A DNA stretch of 64,000 nucleotides from Apricaphanius iberus (lineage: Eukaryota > Chordata > Actinopteri > Cyprinodontiformes > Aphaniidae), in contig JAPXFQ010001662.1 of NCBI GenBank assembly GCA_028564705.1, positions 4,400,001 to 4,464,000 on the forward strand. Reading direction: 5' to 3'. The notes beneath the pieces were generated by a model. It made no database searches and was not told where the DNA came from. It worked only from the letters and a program-made list of their open reading frames with translations. Shown piece by piece: positions 1 to 11,222 of the stretch; positions within the stretch are counted from its first letter, which is position 1, and the number at the start of each line of letters is the position of its first letter. The position numbers and the translations under genes are program-made.

Positions 1-312
1 CCAAAATAGGAGAAATGTGACCTCTTTTTAATAGTCATCTGAACTCTTGCTGCAGCATTTTTGATCAACTGAAGGTTTTTAATTGCATTCTGTGTACTTC
101 CTGAAAATAAGGAATTACAGTAGTCCAGCCTTGAAGTAACAAATGCATGGACTAGTTTCTCTGCATCAATCCTGGACAGGATGTTTCTAATTTTAGCAAT
201 ATTCCGGAGGTGAAAGAAAGAAATCTTAGAAACCTATCAAATATGGGATTTAAATGTCATGTCTTGGTCAAAAATTACACCAAGGTTCTTTACATTATTA
301 CCAGAGGCCAAA

Positions 313-1076
313 TTAATGCCATCCAGATGAAGTGATTGATTTAGCAGTTTCCATTTTAAAGTTTCTGTACAAAGACAACAACTTCTGTCTGTCTGAATTC
401 AAAAGTAGAAAATTCAGAGTAATCCAGGTTTTTATGTCTTCCAGACATGCTTGTAATCTACCTAACTGATTGATTTCTTCAGGTTTTATGGATAAATATA
501 ATTGTGTATCATCAGCATAACTGTGGAAATTCATTCCATGATGTCTAATTATTTTACCAAATACGAAGCAAATATATAGTAAAGAGAATCTGTCCAAGCA
601 CAGAACCCTCTGGTACTCCACAGGTAACTCTTGAATATGAAGATTTATCACTAATATGAAAAAAATGGAATCTGTCGGACAGATATGATTTAAACCAGCC
701 TAGTGCTGTTCCCTTGACCCCCTACATGTTCAAGCCTTTCTAAGAAAATATTATGATCGACTGTGTCAAAAGCAGCACTGAGATCTAACAAGACCAGAAC
801 AGTCACAAATCCATTATCTGAGGCCATTAAAATATCATTGGTAACTTTTACCAGTGCTGTTTCAGTGCTATGATGAGCTCTAAAACCTGACTGAAATTCT
901 TCAAACAGGTTGTTGCTGTTTAGATTCTCACATACTTGATTAGCAAATATTTTCTCAATAAATTTGGATAAGAAAGGAAAGTTAGATATAGGTCTGTAGT
1001 TAGCTAAATCATCGTGATTCAGGGGGGGGTTCGTAAGTATATGTTTAATTACAGCAACCTTAAATTCCTGAGGCAC
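313..1076 (-). pseudogene. Reverse transcriptase domain of L2-type LINE
   Basis: Two minus-strand open segments (1,076-690 and 651-313) encode the core of a non-LTR reverse transcriptase, which in an active element primes cDNA synthesis at nicked chromosomal DNA. Visible motifs are [18 protein letters not shown], the first catalytic aspartate block [13 protein letters not shown], and FHSYADDTQLYLS with the YADD catalytic pair. The residues around LDRFSLLYICFVFGKIIRHHGMNF match the segment before YADD in the sister copy. A frame change between the two segments (about 651-690) and further stops downstream show inactivity. Confidence 0.9.
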
Positions 1077-1273
1077 ATATCCATTTGTTAAGATACATTC
1101 ATCATGTCTAGAATAGGGCCAGTAACCAGAGGGAACACTTCCTTAAATAATTTGGTTGCTATATTGTCTAACAAACAAGTTGAGGGTTTAGATGAAGCTA
1201 ATATTTGTAATAATTCCAAAAGTTCAACAGAATCAAAATGGTACAGACATAGACATGGCTCTACAGTTCTCTC

Positions 1274-1600
1274 TCAAACTGCCTCATTTACTGAAAGAGA
1301 GTTAATCACGTTTGGGAGAATTCCAATTATTTTATTTTTAATAGAATTTATTTTATTTATGAAGAATCCCATAAAGTCATCACTACTAAGAGAAGGGGGA
1401 ATAGTTGACTCAACGGAGCTATGACTAAGTTTGGCAACTGTACTAAAAAGAAGCGTAGGATTATTTTTATTTACCTCTATTAATGATGAGAAATAAGCTG
1501 TTCTAGCTTGTCGAAGGGTGTTTTTATAACGTAGTTGACTATTTTTCCAGGTTAGAAAGGAATCATTTAAGTGTGTAGATCCCCATCTTGGCCCCGTCAC
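1274..1600 (-). pseudogene. Endonuclease-RT linker of L2-type LINE
   Basis: This 108-codon open segment reads WKNSQLRYKNTLRQARTAYFSSLIE, the characteristic stretch before the RT in L2-like elements, followed by SSDDFMGFFINKINSIKNKI. The plus-strand copy has the same block in broken form at about 32,560-33,075. No catalytic function is expected. It is a remnant. Confidence 0.8.
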
Positions 1601-1710
1601 CCCGGAACCCTAGAACATCTGTATATCTATGCACTGGGGCCTTATTGTTGCCTGTATGGTTTAATCTCCAACAGCGGGGGGAAGGGATGTCCTTAGCAAG
1701 GGCATTGCGA

Positions 1711-2281
1711 TCAATGTCCCTTCACTTTCTGAGTTAAGCCAATTGAGTCTAAGATAATATTAAAGGTTACAGTTAGGCTATCACTTTCAATGTCTATGTG
1801 AATATTGAAGTTCCCTTTTATAATTACCTGATCAGTGTTTACAACTAAATCAGATAAAAAATCTGAGATCTGGTCCAATAATTGAGAGTGGACGATACAA
1901 AACCACAAACAAAAGTGGTTTTAATGTTTTGCATCTTGGTTTAGGAAAACTAAGGATTAGATGTTCAAAAGAGCTGTAGTTAATAATTGGTCTCGGGTGA
2001 ATTTTCAAATCCGAATGAAAGATGGTTGCAACTCCTCCTCCTTGCCCAGAACTTATAGGAATGTGATCATTTTGATCAAGTCATATCAAGTCATTTACTA
2101 ATAAAGTCTTTGAGGAGAGGGATCTTATGTTTAGTAAACCACATCTAATTGCCCTATTTCCTTGTTTGGTCCGAGTCGTATTTATTTTAATGAGATTTTC
2201 ACAGTTTGCTTTTGTCAGGTTAACTTTCAGTCTATTTGATTTTGGCCGTGGGCAAGACACTGTCTCAATGGGGTCACCCAA
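1711..2281 (-). pseudogene. AP-endonuclease domain remnant of L2-type LINE
   Basis: The segment at 2,281-2,081 ends in CGLLNIRSLSSKTLLVNDLI, the usual beginning of an APE-type LINE endonuclease. The segment at 1,908-1,711 carries FLSDLVVNTDQVIIKGNFNIHIDIESDS. In the sister copy this catalytic block is GDFNIH, so here the metal-binding Asp is Asn. The sister copy also has LTETWL and a GRGGGAAIIFHSD block. Here the TETWL-containing stretch is deleted, while a GGG-containing block survives near 2,040. The endonuclease is certainly dead. Confidence 0.85.
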
Positions 2282-2388
2282 AGCACCTTGAATTGCCTTA
2301 TTGTTGAAAGTGTGCCATACAACTAAACTTGCCTTGGAAAATCACTTTGAGGACTGCCATTGCATTTTTGGTGAGATGATGTTGTTAC

Positions 2389-2593
2389 CCTGGCATAAAG
2401 CCAGTGAAGACAGTCCTCCTTTAAACTCTGTTATCAAACCAACCACAGTGCGCCCAGGCCACAGGTGATAAGCTAAAACTTCTGCTGCCAGCTCCTCCAT
2501 GCAGCACGCAGTATCCAGATACGCTGCAACCAGAATAATGTGCACTGCAATCTCTTCACAGAACCATTGTACAGTTTCAGAGGCATCAGGGAA
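2389..2593 (-). CDS. Candidate internal coding exon of an unidentified host gene
   Basis: On the minus strand an open 205-bp segment begins directly after a splice-acceptor-like CTTACAG and ends at a donor GTAACA. It would start in phase 0 and end after one base of a codon. It encodes 68 residues beginning FPDASETVQWFCEEIAVHII and ending EFKGGLSSLALCQ. The composition is protein-like (amphipathic, several Trp/Cys), and the segment is GC-richer than its surroundings. The L2 LINE begins about 110 bp beyond the donor, as expected for an intronic insertion. I do not recognise the protein. The polypyrimidine tract is weak, so a fragment of an unrecognised transposon remains possible. Confidence 0.45.
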
Positions 2594-2599
2594 CTGTAA

Positions 2600-3560
2600 G
2601 CATAATTATTTGTAACTACCTTAAAAACCAGACCATGCGTGTTGTGGAAGATTTCTAATATATTACAGTGTTAGTATGTTTTGAAAAGGGCCTAATAAAC
2701 TGTTAAGTAAATTGGGAATGCAGAGATGCCAGGTTGTTAAACTATGTATAATTGTTATCTAAAGTGATTGGTGTTGATATGAATAGAAATTACCATCAGT
2801 GTTTATCCATGAAGTCTAAGTTACTTGTAATTTTTAACTTATAAACCTCTTCAATAGAGCAAATTGAAAAAAAATAAAATAAACAATACTTCTGTTTATG
2901 TTATTAAACAGTGCCAGTGAATAGTGCTTGTAGTTAAATCTACCTGTTGCTTTCACATCATTTAGAGGCTTTCAGAGAGAAAAAATGCAAACACAAATAT
3001 TGTTTTACATTCTTTTAATACTTTGGTAGATGTGACATGTTTATCCAGATGACTGTTAAATATTCAAATACTTAGCTAAGTATTCATATCTATTTATTGT
3101 CTGCTTCTGCAATAATCTTGCCTATCACAGAGAAACCATTAATTACAACTGAATTATCATGTAACAATTCAGCAGACCCATACATTAGGCATGGAAAAAA
3201 TTTCCATATAGATACTTTTTGCCAAGCAATAATTGAATTCCTTATAGCTGCCTAAAGCACATCCATTCTAAATGAGTCTGTCTGCTGCAAATGCTCTCAG
3301 TAAATGATGTGAGGTATTATACAGGGTAAAGACTCCTAAGAGGGCTCACCCCTATCCTAGAAAGTTTGTGTGTTCATTCTAGCACATTTATTTGTTTATT
3401 TATATATATATATATATATATATGGCAATATAACCCTCAGGTCTCTCAAGTGTAATGCGTCTTACTATAAACAGAATGAGGTTTAATGCAAATCACCAAC
3501 TATAAACAGCAAACCATAAAAAAATTGGGAATAAAGTGCATTGAAAGATATTCCTTGAAT
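2600..3560. other. AT-rich sequence without recognised gene
   Basis: No coding signal is visible. It contains a short (TA)n microsatellite at about 3,402-3,424 and otherwise unremarkable AT-rich sequence. Confidence 0.6.
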
Positions 3561-3569
3561 ATTTTTGTA

Positions 3570-3905
3570 TTTGTCACGTTGCAATTAAGGTGACATTTCT
3601 TTAGAATGTATTTAGTATTTTTGATAGATCAATGCAATGTAGCAATATATTTTACTTTGAAAAATGAGGAATGTATTTTTTACAAATAAAAATCCAACCA
3701 TGTAGTTTTATTCAATTTCTATTACCTGTTTACTTCTAAATGAAATTCAGTGCAAGCAACTGTCACCTGTTTAGTTAATTCCACCTGCGTTAAATTTAAT
3801 CTCTGCCTAAATACTGCTATGTTGAGAAGACCTCAGATCTTTGTTAGAGCACATTAATGACCAAACAGCATTGTGAAAACTGAGGAATATAGACAGGACA
3901 GGAAT
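3570..3905 (+). mobile_element. Tc1-like transposon, 5-prime portion
   Basis: The sequence from the stretch reading TTTGTCACGTTGCAATTA through GTTAGAGCACATTAATGACC and CAAACAGCATTGTGAAAAC resembles the 5-prime non-coding part and transposase start of the common fish Tc1-like family. The same region of that family recurs at 40.4 kb in this window. It ends where a minus-strand SINE-like insert begins. It could be the front half of the element whose back half lies at 5.58-6.82 kb, both on the plus strand. Family assignment is from memory of the consensus. Confidence 0.6.
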
Positions 3906-3914
3906 CATGTTCAG

Positions 3915-4100
3915 TTTTAACACCAAGTTACTTTTGATTGTTACTCTTACTCAATGGATTGGTTTAATGTGACTACTAGCTGAAAATCCCCAAGCGGTGT
4001 CTCAATCCCAGGTCTCCTAAATGGAAGGCATTGCATTACCCATTCAACCACTGCAGCCATATAACCCAATAGAGTTTGACATATTAAATAATCACAAGAT
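3915..4100 (-). repeat. tRNA-derived SINE-like insert
   Basis: Read on the minus strand, there is an A-box-like stretch (TGGTTGAATGGGTAATGC) followed about 35 bases later by a degenerate B-box-like GGGATTGAGAC in a GGAGACCTGGGATTGAG context, as in fish tRNA-derived SINE heads. Boundaries are approximate. The 77-codon open frame here simply reads through the SINE. Confidence 0.5.
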
Positions 4101-4734
4101 GACTCTTTTTTCATAGAACAATTTTCTGGATACCGAAAATTTTTTAAATAACATTCAGTATTCCTTCTTGTGTTGTTCACTATAATAGCTGTTTCTTTGA
4201 TATAACAAAAAAAATAAATTTATTCAATTTACAGGTAACAGTTAATGCTATAACAAAAACGTTTACTTTAATCTTTCTAAAAAAAGAGCCATTTTTTCCG
4301 ATCTAATTTTTTAAAGTTTACAGAAAGTTGGGAATACTTCATAATATTTTCAGTGTGGGGCTAGAAGAAATAGGCAAAATGAGAATAGTGGAACCTCAAA
4401 ATTGTTGTATTTTTCTCAAGGTTTTGTGGCAACAATAACCTTTATTTGACAGTGGATCATACACAGAGACAAAAAACATACAGCAGGAGATAGTACCCCA
4501 GGACAAGACATGGGCTTCTGTACACCAAGCACCTGTACTAACCGCTTTGGTACACAAAGACTCAGAAATATTGTTGTTAAATTACAAGTATGACTTCATT
4601 TCCAGTATTAAGTAAACATAATTATAATGGTTTCATTAATACAATTCCTTCACTTTCCACCAATGCAAGAAAACTGTATAAATTCAGTATTGTTGATAAT
4701 TACTTAAATTGTACTTACAGGGACTATATCATGC

Positions 4735-4862
4735 TATCTTAAAGCTTTCAACTTCTGGGATAAACATATGATAAAATGTTAACATTGGAGTTATACAGTA
4801 TTCATTTGTCCTAATTTGTGCTCCGGCAAAAACTTGATTTTGCATGATGTAAGCCATTTAAA
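4735..4862 (+). repeat. Dispersed repeat shared with 42.06-42.15 kb and 43.0 kb
   Basis: The segment including GTTATACAG..CATTTGTCCTAA matches 42,065-42,150. The following block AAAAACTTGATTTTGCAT recurs at 43,005-43,025, where it is followed by ATATAGCCCCTTTAA. It is a non-autonomous DNA-element-like repeat, and no coding potential is seen. Confidence 0.55.
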
Positions 4863-5004
4863 TTCATGTAAATAATAAAGCTCTATATAGATAAACATAT
4901 TTGTTTATCTACTCCCCACATTTTGTAATTGTTTGTGTGTTGTTTTTTCATCTCTATAGTCTTATTTAGATACACAAATAAGATCGCATTTGACAATTGT
5001 GGTA

Positions 5005-5425
5005 TATTATTTGGAAAAATAGCTTTTATTTTGAAAATTCAGCCGATTGTGTTGTATGTCTTGTTGTGACTTTCTGCCAAAATTGACATGAATCAATCGT
5101 GGGTCACGCAAAAAATAGACCAGATGGCTAAATGATCCCTTCACGGTGCGAGCCAGCCATGGAGGATCACGGGACTTCGCATCTTGGTCTGATCTACACC
5201 AAAAGTTTAGCAGTCTCCGTTTTGCTGTGTTTCCGCGGCTGCTGTGAACCACACCTTAGTCTCAGTGGAATTGCTTTCACTGCCTCTCAGTTGTCATGGT
5301 TACCCGTGAAATGCCCCATATCAGTTTTAGTAAGGATTCTACGCAAAGTTTTATAACTGACACTCCTAGCCTTTTATATCAATCAATCAAACTTTATTTA
5401 TAAAGCACTTTTCAAAATATATATA
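5005..5425. repeat. Unclassified insert and short LINE tail
   Basis: Sequence from 5,005 to 5,360 is more GC-rich than its surroundings and has short open frames on both strands, with no recognisable protein. At 5,382-5,425 an AATCAATCAAACTTTATTTATAAAGCACTTTTC block is the inverse complement of the LINE-type tail at 25,790-25,862 and is therefore a minus-strand 3-prime tail. Confidence 0.45.
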
Positions 5426-5579
5426 GGAGAAGCAAGACCAAAAATCATTGTTGAAAGATCATTTGGGGACATAAGAATGTGGAACTTTCTTGCCAGTAAA
5501 ACAAACAAAAAAATCTGTTTCAGTAAAATAGCTTTGTGCATTATTATGATTTCATATAACTAGGTAGAAAATCTAATGA

Positions 5580-6152
5580 AGATATCAATTCTCAATTTCA
5601 GAAGTGACCTGGTCCAAAACGGCAGCATAATGACAATGAATTAGAACCAAATTCAATAGATGTTTTCATCCCCCTGAACAGAATATTGTAACTATAAAAC
5701 ATGGTGCTGACATTATTATGGTGGATGAATTTCATTGACAGGGACAGCTAATCAGAGTGGATGAAAAGATGAATGGAGTTAAATATATGACAATCCTGGT
5801 AGAGCATCTGTTAGAGGTGAAAAAAACACTGCACACTGGGGCTGGGATTTCTACTTTCAAAAGCACAATGAACGTTAGTATTTAATGCTAGAGCATCTAT
5901 GGAATGATTAGGATATATTGTCCTAAAATGACTCTAGAAATGTATTTCAAAGTCTGACTATTTTGCAGAGAAGATGGGGCAAAAACATAATTTCCCTATA
6001 GAAGGACATTCCCAAGAAAACTTGCAGCTGTCTCTGCAGCTAAAGGTGAAGTGCTGACTAAGGGGTTGCTGAACACAAGTTCGCATTATACTTTTTAGAT
6101 TGTTTTATCTGAAACAACGCAATTTAGCTCTAACTTCTTTTTAGTCTACCAC
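5580..6152 (+). mobile_element. Tc1-like transposon, 3-prime half (left part)
   Basis: Decayed transposase sequence of the fish Tc1-like type. The blocks AAACATGGTGCTGAC (HGGG region), GACAGGGACAGC, GTCTGACTATTTTGCAG, AAGATGGGGCAAAAAC, AAACTTGCAGCTGTC and GCAGCTAAAGGTGAAGTG occur in the order expected for the C-terminal third. Tc1 transposases are DD34E cut-and-paste enzymes. No intact frame remains. It is interrupted at 6,152 by a hAT MITE and resumes at 6,753. Confidence 0.7.
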
Positions 6153-6752
6153 ACGGGTGCCCAAAAAGGTGCCCGCGGGCCAAAGTTGGCCCCCCAAATC
6201 ATTCAATTTGGCCCACCAGGTCTTTGCCCTGGGTGAAATTTAAACGTCCACATTGCTCAGTCAGCTAAATGTAAATTGAATTACAAGGAACTACAAGGGC
6301 ATGTAGAGTAGATGTGTGCACATATTTACATTTGCCTACTTTATAAGACCACCAATAGTCATATTCAAATAATTTACAAAATATCCTATCAATCTTTGAT
6401 CGAATCTGGTGCAGTAGCAAACAACTTTCATAATTCGCAGGTTACCACACTGGTTGCTAGTTTAAGCAGCTCCTAACAAAATGGAGTGACATAGTCAGTG
6501 ATTCACAGACAAAAAAAAGGTTAGACGAATATTTTTTCTCTGACGTCAATGCTAAATCAATCAAATAAGGAAGTTTAGATATGTTTTAAATTGAAAAATA
6601 TTTATTTTTCATTTTATTGTTGTTAACACAGAAAGTAATATCAAATAATTGTATAATTAATAAAAGTACTTTACCATTCATTACCATCGTTATTTGTGTT
6701 TCAAGTAAAATACTACATTTGACCCTCTGATAGAGTTTAATTTTGGCCCCCG
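6153..6752. mobile_element. hAT-type non-autonomous element (MITE), 600 bp
   Basis: The element starts ACGGGTGCCCAAA and ends with TTGGCCCCCG, whose inverse complement CGGGGGCCAAAA matches the start imperfectly, as in hAT elements. GTCTACCAC occurs immediately before (6,144-6,152) and immediately after (6,753-6,761). This fits an 8-bp hAT target duplication, with one extra matching base. The flanks rejoin into the Tc1-like 3-prime end. There is no transposase ORF inside. Confidence 0.85.
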
Positions 6753-6825
6753 GTCTACCACGTAAAATCCCAATAAACTACATTGAACTTTGTGGTTGTG
6801 ATGAGGCAAATTGTAGAGAAGTTTG
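6753..6825 (+). mobile_element. Tc1-like transposon, 3-prime end (right part)
   Basis: After the hAT insert the sequence continues GTAAAATCCCAATAAACTAC and TTTGTGGTTGTGATGAGGCAAA, the terminal part of the Tc1-like family. A similar stretch closes the relic at 15,405-15,480. Together with 5,580-6,152 this is one element split by the MITE. Confidence 0.7.
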
Positions 6826-9800
6826 ATAGGCATGACTAATTTTGCTCCACCATGGCTGGATAATCTATAGGACAAAAGCTGTGGAATGCATCTATATGTT
6901 TCTGTTAATCAAGTCAAGGATGTTGATAGTCTTCACACAGTGTAACCATGACTATTAATTTCTTTTTTTCTGCAAAGAGGCACACCAGGAGATCTATTAA
7001 AAAGGAAAGTTTGCCAATTAATTTAAGCTGGATAAAGGATCCAGCTGCATACGTGTAACAGAAAAATAAATTTAAGAAATGGAGATAGGTTAAAAAGGAA
7101 TGCACAGGCAGTACGTGTTTGTTTGAAGAATGTTTTTTTCAGCACTAAGATTAATATAATTAGGATTCTTCTCAGATCCTTTTCTTTCTGATGTTGAGAA
7201 TCATTGATGGGATAACAACAAGCAGCAAGAACCAAGGAATCCTGCTATACACGTTTTTTTTTCTTAAACAAGACAGTTCTTATCTATTAAATTCATAGCA
7301 CAGAGTTCAAAGATTCCATGCAAAATGATTAGAAGTTTGTTCAGATAAATCTTCTGTAATCATTAGGAACAGAGAGAGCATGTGTTTTCCCACTTTGCGC
7401 CTTTAATCTAGGTCACAATTGGATGGTTCATCTTTGCGAAGGAAGTAAATCCACACAACGATCGTGGAAAGCCTTATCCTGCTGTTTACAACAGGGCCAG
7501 GTCGATATCCATGGGAGGCTTTCAAATAAACAAACCATAAATGCCGGGGCTTTTACTGGCCTCGAGATTATGGCCGTAACAATGATTAATTTTAACAACC
7601 TGAACTAATTGTCTCTGAAACTTTAGTTAACGGCAAAAATGATCTAGCCTTGCGTGCTTTTCTATTTTGTAATGAAGAATAACGAGCACTATTACATCTG
7701 GCTCTTTGTTTTTTTTTTCTCGCTCTCAGAGATTTGTAGGGAGCAATGGGGGCCAGCAGGATGTAAGTCTAGGAATCAAGAGATAGATGGGTGTGCGAGC
7801 CGCTGTCTTGTCTGGTAGGAAACAACTAAGGAAGGAAGGAATAGAGACTTGTGTTTGGCTAGGAATCAAACCTGAACCTCTTGATAAATGGGAGAGACTT
7901 ACCCTTTTGCCCGTGTTTTCTATAAGGCTTCTTTTCTTTACGATTCCCTGCTTGCAACCGGTCTCTTTTTAGGAGGCATCACCATGAAGTCCCATCATTT
8001 TTGTGTTTGTTATGACAGATAAAATGATTGTCCTCTCCTCACTCTCTCTGCTCAAACTCCTTATTCTCATTTATTTATTTATTTTTTAAATTTACTGCCC
8101 TCCCGCTCTAACTGCTATTTCTTTCCCTTTTCCCCTGTGCCAGTGTGCATAAATGTTCATAACACCGGTACCGCTACAGAAAGCAACTTGGCCTCCAGCA
8201 GTTTCTGTGATTCGCCTTCAATCTCAGAAATGCACTGTAACTCTACCTGTGGCTGGAGATGAGACCTCTCCACAAGCGGTGAAGCTCTAACATCCTGCGT
8301 TATCGACACTATATCTGCCGGAGAGGCGGAGAGTAAGGACCTGTCTAATGTCTTTAGCTGTATTCAGTCAGACAAATATGCACATCAGGTGTGTGTTTTT
8401 TTTTATGCGGAGGTGGAGACCTTCAACACATACAGACTAGGTATGCAGTATGTTCCACCGTCATAACAGCTTTACCCTGTGAGAAGAAATCCAGTCAATC
8501 TCAAATGCTTTAGTCCCTTATTCGGAAGATAAAAGCTCTATTGCTCCCACTTAGTTTCTATACCTTCTGCTCTTTTTCAAACATTTGAAGTAGAAATGCA
8601 CACCATTGGTATGGTCAGTGTAGACCTTTTAGCCATTTGTATTATTATCACATTCCTCCTTCACTGCAGTGTGAAAAGGACCTGACCTTTACCATAAACA
8701 CTGAAACCCACACAGTATTTGACACAGTGCAAAGCTTATTCATATCCTCTGCTGGGAGTATATAGGCACCTTAGGAGAGTTATCAGATGAATGAAAACCT
8801 GTTTAGGCCATTAGGTCAAATCTGAGACTGTTGGCATTGCAACTGGAACTTAAATCCAGTCCCTTGCTTTTAGTACGTGTGTTGTAATCAATACCATTTC
8901 TGGAGATATCTCGGTTTTCAAAAAGAGAAAGTTACTGGCTTTTTTGTTTCCTCCTATATATCCAGGTGGACAGGTTAAAGTAACAATTTAAATTATAATC
9001 TTCAAATTAATTTTAATTTACGGGGTAACATTTTCTGGTACTTTCTCGAGGTCTGGGATCTTTGAGGGAGGAATCTTTCCTCATACGTTAGCAACAACTT
9101 CTCCCATATTAGGCACATATTTTCAGTTCTTTGCATGTTACTTGAATGGAAAAGTAACAGCATAAATGCAAAACATTGATTTTTATCTCGACTTGGTTGC
9201 CTTTCACACAAGACTAAGACCACGAAATGATCTTCAGCATCTCCAATAACATTCAGATGTTGCTGGATTTCTATGCCTATAGGGTTCATGGTATTGTTCT
9301 GTTCCATGTTCTTCCTTTTTCCTTTTGTCACTGTATTTTCACTCTATATTTAACAATATGCTATCTAAATTAGGATATTTTCTTTACAATCTACTCAATT
9401 TCCTTGTAAAATGATGTTTCCATACCTTTACCACCAATTTCAGCCTTACTCAGAAGGAGAAAGGGTTGATAATATTTTCCATATTTATTTTTTTAGCAGC
9501 AGAAAAGGATGCGAGCGATTCGCTTAAGCATATCTTGACTGGTTTGGTCAGAAGATAATGTATAAAGAATCAAAAATCTTGGAAGTTTCATGCCTACTCG
9601 TTGGTGACCACAATGAAGTCTGTCACTAGCACCATATTTAGTTGACTTTTTTATTTTTCAGACCACTCAAATTGTTCATTTCACCCGCTTTGTGAGATTC
9701 TTTTTGGGAAAGTCAAGTAGTCGCAAGACCCAATGCACAGGTTCTCAAACTTAGTCAAAAAATAAGTCTTCTTGTTACATTGTCGCAGGTGTATGCATGA

Positions 9801-10508
9801 TTAGGTTACACCTTTAAATGAAACAAAGTTCTGTTTTATATTGTCTAATAACCAATTCATGCAGGTGAACACAATACACATTTCCTTGACAAGCATTAGG
9901 CCTGGATGATGAACCGAAAATGTGACTATTCCGAAATGTATGACTGTAATGGACATCATTTTGCCAATGTCGCTACATTCTGTAAAATATAAAAGGATGT
10001 GTAGTTTGCCGGTGGTCATGTTCTTTTAATATGCTGACTGTACTATGTTACAGATATACTGGAGTCACATGAGTAGTGCAGTCATATGAATCCACCGTTA
10101 AATTTGGTAGTGTTTAGACCCCTTAGCAACTTGTGTTCAAAAAAGCAAGTTGAGACAAATCTAGCGTGTTTTCTGGTGTTATTCGAGACCGTTGGAGACT
10201 CATGTAAAGCATGTATCCTGTTTGCTCTTTTCACAGAGCAGCTATGCTGCAGCAGCATGCTCCTCTCCCATGCTCAAAGCTTAAACTTACTCCACTCCAC
10301 ACAGTCCAAAATGCTAATAAATTGCGCATGCTACAAGCTGCTGCTGACTGATCCTACTTGGGTTTAGATGTAAATGTAAGAATTTCTTTGTCTAAAATAA
10401 ATGACAGTGCACTAAATAAATAACAGAATTTGCTCAGTCACTTACCACATCAACCAAGGGTGCGACTCTCTCTGACGTAAGAAGTCATCATGTCTCAGAC
10501 TGAACTGG
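6826..10508. other. Gene-poor sequence; possible conserved non-coding stretches
   Basis: No convincing exon was found. 7,390-7,660 and 8,100-8,360 are richer in mixed-composition, TAAT-containing sequence than their surroundings and could be regulatory, but this is only an impression. The 109-codon open frame at 9,331-9,002 (minus) has no recognisable domain and is probably chance. Confidence 0.4.
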
Positions 10509-11222
10509 ACTCTCAGAAATACAGAAAGGAGTGGGAATTAGTGCCAGCCTGAGGGGCTGGAGTGCCAGCCGGCCCGGTCCGAAAGGTTTTCAGAGTTCTC
10601 AGGCCCGAATCTGTATCCAGCCCAACTTTTTTTAAACCTCTCATAGCAATGTTTTAGTGTGATAGAACGCTATATTCATTGGGTGCGTTCGTAAATTGAA
10701 TCTGCCACTCTAAAAATGCTATTGCTCTGCAGTTAGAAAAAAACAGTATTCTAATTTTCTGTGATATGAAAATGTCTCTGGAGATGTGAAGAACCAGTTT
10801 TTTTGCTGTCATAGGACAGCTTTGCATACAACACACTGAACAAACCTGGTTAGCTCAACTTGAAGGGTTATAATAAAATTAAACTTACTCTAGAATGGAG
10901 CTTTTCCCTTGGTGGTGTTCACGTTCTTCAATTTGCCATTTGCAATCTTTTTCTTTATGTCCTCAATGTTTGTGGTGGGATTTGGGAAGTCGCGCAAATC
11001 GGATGTGTAAGTGAGGTAGGCGTACAAAAGGGACGTGCCGCTGCGGGGCAGAGCAGCTTTCAAGTGTTTCCATTTAAACAAAACACAGTTATTTAATTAA
11101 CAGGTTTAAAAAAAAATGAATACCATTGAAAAAAAACGGGTGCCCGGCCCGTGTTCGAGGTAATTATGCGGTCGTCAGCCCGAAGCCCGGCTGTCGGGCC
11201 CTCGAGCTGTCTTGACTCTCAG
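10508..11222. mobile_element. Candidate DNA-element insert flanked by 10-bp direct repeats
   Basis: GACTCTCAGA occurs at about 10,508-10,517 and 11,213-11,222. The enclosed segment of about 695 bp has GC-rich ends, with GGCCCGG and GCCCGAA-like blocks at 10,560-10,610 and 11,135-11,205, and an AT-rich middle. This resembles GC-ended hAT-like MITEs of fish. Terminal inverted repeats are weak (AATACAG versus AAGACAG). No transposase is seen. Confidence 0.45.

Larger units (their letters stand above)
1..2280 (-). mobile_element. L2-clade LINE, decayed, 5-prime truncated
   Basis: A non-LTR retrotransposon read on the minus strand, 5-prime truncated near 2,280 and running off the window at position 1. 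Fragments appear in the expected order: the start of an APE-type endonuclease (2,281-2,081), the GNFNIH part of the endonuclease (1,908-1,711), the linker between endonuclease and reverse transcriptase (1,600-1,274), the RT fingers/palm (1,076-690) and the YADD-containing palm (651-313). A C-terminal region continues to position 1. It is colinear with the plus-strand copy at 30.4-37.3 kb, so the two belong to one family. Frameshifts and an internal endonuclease deletion show it is dead. Clade assignment (L2, Maui-like) comes from recalled motif style and was not searched. Confidence 0.9.

Noticed and set aside
3947..4180. 77-codon minus-strand frame resembling a small protein
   Set aside because: A-box and B-box-like spacing indicates a tRNA-derived SINE; not an intact tRNA because the B-box is degenerate and arms do not pair well.
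9002..9331. 109-codon minus-strand open frame
   Set aside because: No motif, no homologous style and no convincing splice sites.
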